Positions 62,701 to 64,000 of a stretch of DNA of 64,000 nucleotides are shown here, piece after piece. Each line of letters begins with the position of its first letter. Positions within the stretch are counted from its first letter, which is position 1. Both the position numbers and the translations under genes were made by a program. The notes below the pieces were generated by a model that did not search any database, was not told where the DNA came from, and saw only the letters and a list, made by a program, of their open reading frames with translations. The stretch comes from Sipunculus nudus (taxonomy: Eukaryota > Annelida > Sipuncula > Golfingiida > Sipunculidae): positions 11,507,479 through 11,571,478 of the forward strand of contig CM049321.1 in NCBI GenBank assembly GCA_026874595.1. The letters run 5' to 3'.

Positions 62701-64000
62701 AAAGGGTCCCTATAATCCCTAACATCTCTTATTGAAAATAGCAGTCTTTTACATTTCTAATATTGATTGAACGATTGTTCCCTTTATTTTTAGATTAATG
62801 TTTACCAGGAGGCACCATTGTGTAGCCGGGGAATATGTTTGCGTCCCTACGGGACATATTCGTGTGTATTTTTTGAAAAATGCTTCATTTCTGTGGTGTT
62901 TTCTCAATAAGCAAAGCATAAACAAAACGAAAGCAAATTGTCAGCAAAGAAACAATATCTTCATAAATTCTTTTTGTGACTATTTTCTGAGGACTTAATG
63001 TATTATTAGGGTTTCAGGGAGTCTAATCATGTCGGAAATAGTGGAAAATTGTAGATAAATTGGGAAAGAAATAAGAAAATGGGTCTCGAAATCGATATTA
63101 TCCCTTTTAAAAAAATTGCAATATTTTATATTTCGACTTTTTATTGAAAGATTCTGCCATTTTTATTTTGAATCCGGTTCACTAAGCGTTACTATTTTGT
63201 CGCCAAGAAACTTGTCTGTGTACCCATGGGTAATATTCGTGTGTATTTGTAGAAAAATGCTTCATTTCTGTGGAGTTTTCTCAATAAGCAAAGCATAAGC
63301 AAAACGTAAGCAAATTGTAAGCAAAGAAACAATGTCTTCATAGATTCTTTTTGTAAATATTTTCTAGAGGCATAATATATTATTTGACTAACCCGGAGCC
63401 TAATTATATCGAAAACGGTGCAAAACAGTAGATCAAATGAGAAAAAATTTAAAATATGGGTCCCTATAATCCCTAACATCTCTTATTGGAAATAGCAATC
63501 TTTTACATTTCTAATATTGATTGAACGATTGTTCCCTTTACTTTTAGATTAATGTTCACCAGGAAGCACCATTGTGTAGGAAGGGAATTAGACTGCATCC
63601 CTACGGGACATATTCGTGTGTATTTTTTGAAAATGCTTCATTTCTGTGGTGTTTTCTCAATAAGCAAAGCATAAGCAAAACGCAAGCAAATTGTAAGCAA
63701 AGGAAAAATGTCTTCATAAATTCTTTTTGCGACTATTTTCTGAGGATATAATGTATTATTAGGGTTCCAGGGAGTCTAATCGTATCGGAAATAGTAGAAA
63801 ATTGTAGATAAATTGGGAAAGAAATAAGAAAATGGGTCTCGAATTTAATATTATCCCTTTCATAAAATAGTAATATTTTATATTTTTACATTTTATTGAA
63901 AGATTTTGTCTTTTATTTTTAAATTTCTGTTCACTTAGCGTCACTATTTTGTCGCCAAGGAACTTGTCTGCGTACCTATGGGTCATATTTGTTTGTATTT
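59740..64000. repeat. Satellite array: 375-bp monomers of two alternating types, running off the right edge
   Basis: Type A is marked by TAGCGTCACTATTTTGTCGC and type B by AGGAGGCACCATTGTGTAGC. Marker positions: A 59995, B 60322, B 60706, A 61077, B 61451, A 61827, B 62051, A 62428, B 62803, A 63178, B 63554, A 63930. Normal spacing is 371-384 bp, so the A-B dimer is about 750 bp. The first A is about 50 bp short, and the A at 61827 lacks about 150 bp. Each monomer has a TAAGCAAA-rich patch. Small open frames such as 61427-61648 and 62050-62250 recur only because of the array. Confidence 0.9.

Overview
The window looks like nuclear genomic DNA from an intron-rich, AT-rich animal, most likely a lophotrochozoan and probably a mollusc. 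This is inferred from GT-AG introns in frame-consistent gene models, a CARD-NACHT-LRR receptor gene, C2H2 zinc-finger genes, many (TA)n tracts, and non-autonomous elements that resemble the pearl/Helentron-type elements known from bivalves. There are no operons, no rRNA genes and no CRISPR array. No complete tRNA was seen by eye. Genes occupy only a small part of the window.

Layout. 0.8-8.9 kb: a NOD-like receptor gene on the + strand. Four exons (786-923, 1419-1566, 5913-6127, 6589-8520) join with matching phases to give CARD, linker, NACHT and leucine-rich repeats. A TAA sits inside an LRR, and the same frame stays open for another 121 codons through more LRR sequence and an acidic Ser/Asp repeat. 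9-27 kb: mostly non-coding, with an LTR-like block, several inverted-repeat elements, a nested fold-back at 15.4 kb, a 395-bp tandem array at 24-25 kb and three long + strand elements with terminal hairpins. 27.5-28.5 kb: an intact seven-finger C2H2 protein on the - strand. 29.5-35.7 kb: broken OTU-protease and PHD-finger fragments among miniature inverted-repeat elements. 36-48 kb: largely non-coding, with one convincing unrecognised exon at 42.45 kb and octamer-rich repeats near 46 kb. 48.7-50.4 kb: a long C2H2 gene broken by about four frameshifts, with one finger that has lost both zinc cysteines. 51.2-53.7 kb: a pearl-like element with about 15 copies of a 144-bp repeat. 55.8-64 kb: a 0.6-kb inverted-repeat element, microsatellites and a 375-bp satellite that alternates two monomer types and runs off the right edge.

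The most interesting signal is the hairpin-ended elements. Two element types end in unrelated hairpins. In both, the hairpin's own proximal arm carries one mismatch, while a short motif at the element's 5' end pairs perfectly with the same distal arm. The other item deserving attention is the in-frame stop in the receptor gene. Identifications rest on motif recognition by eye; no database search was run.
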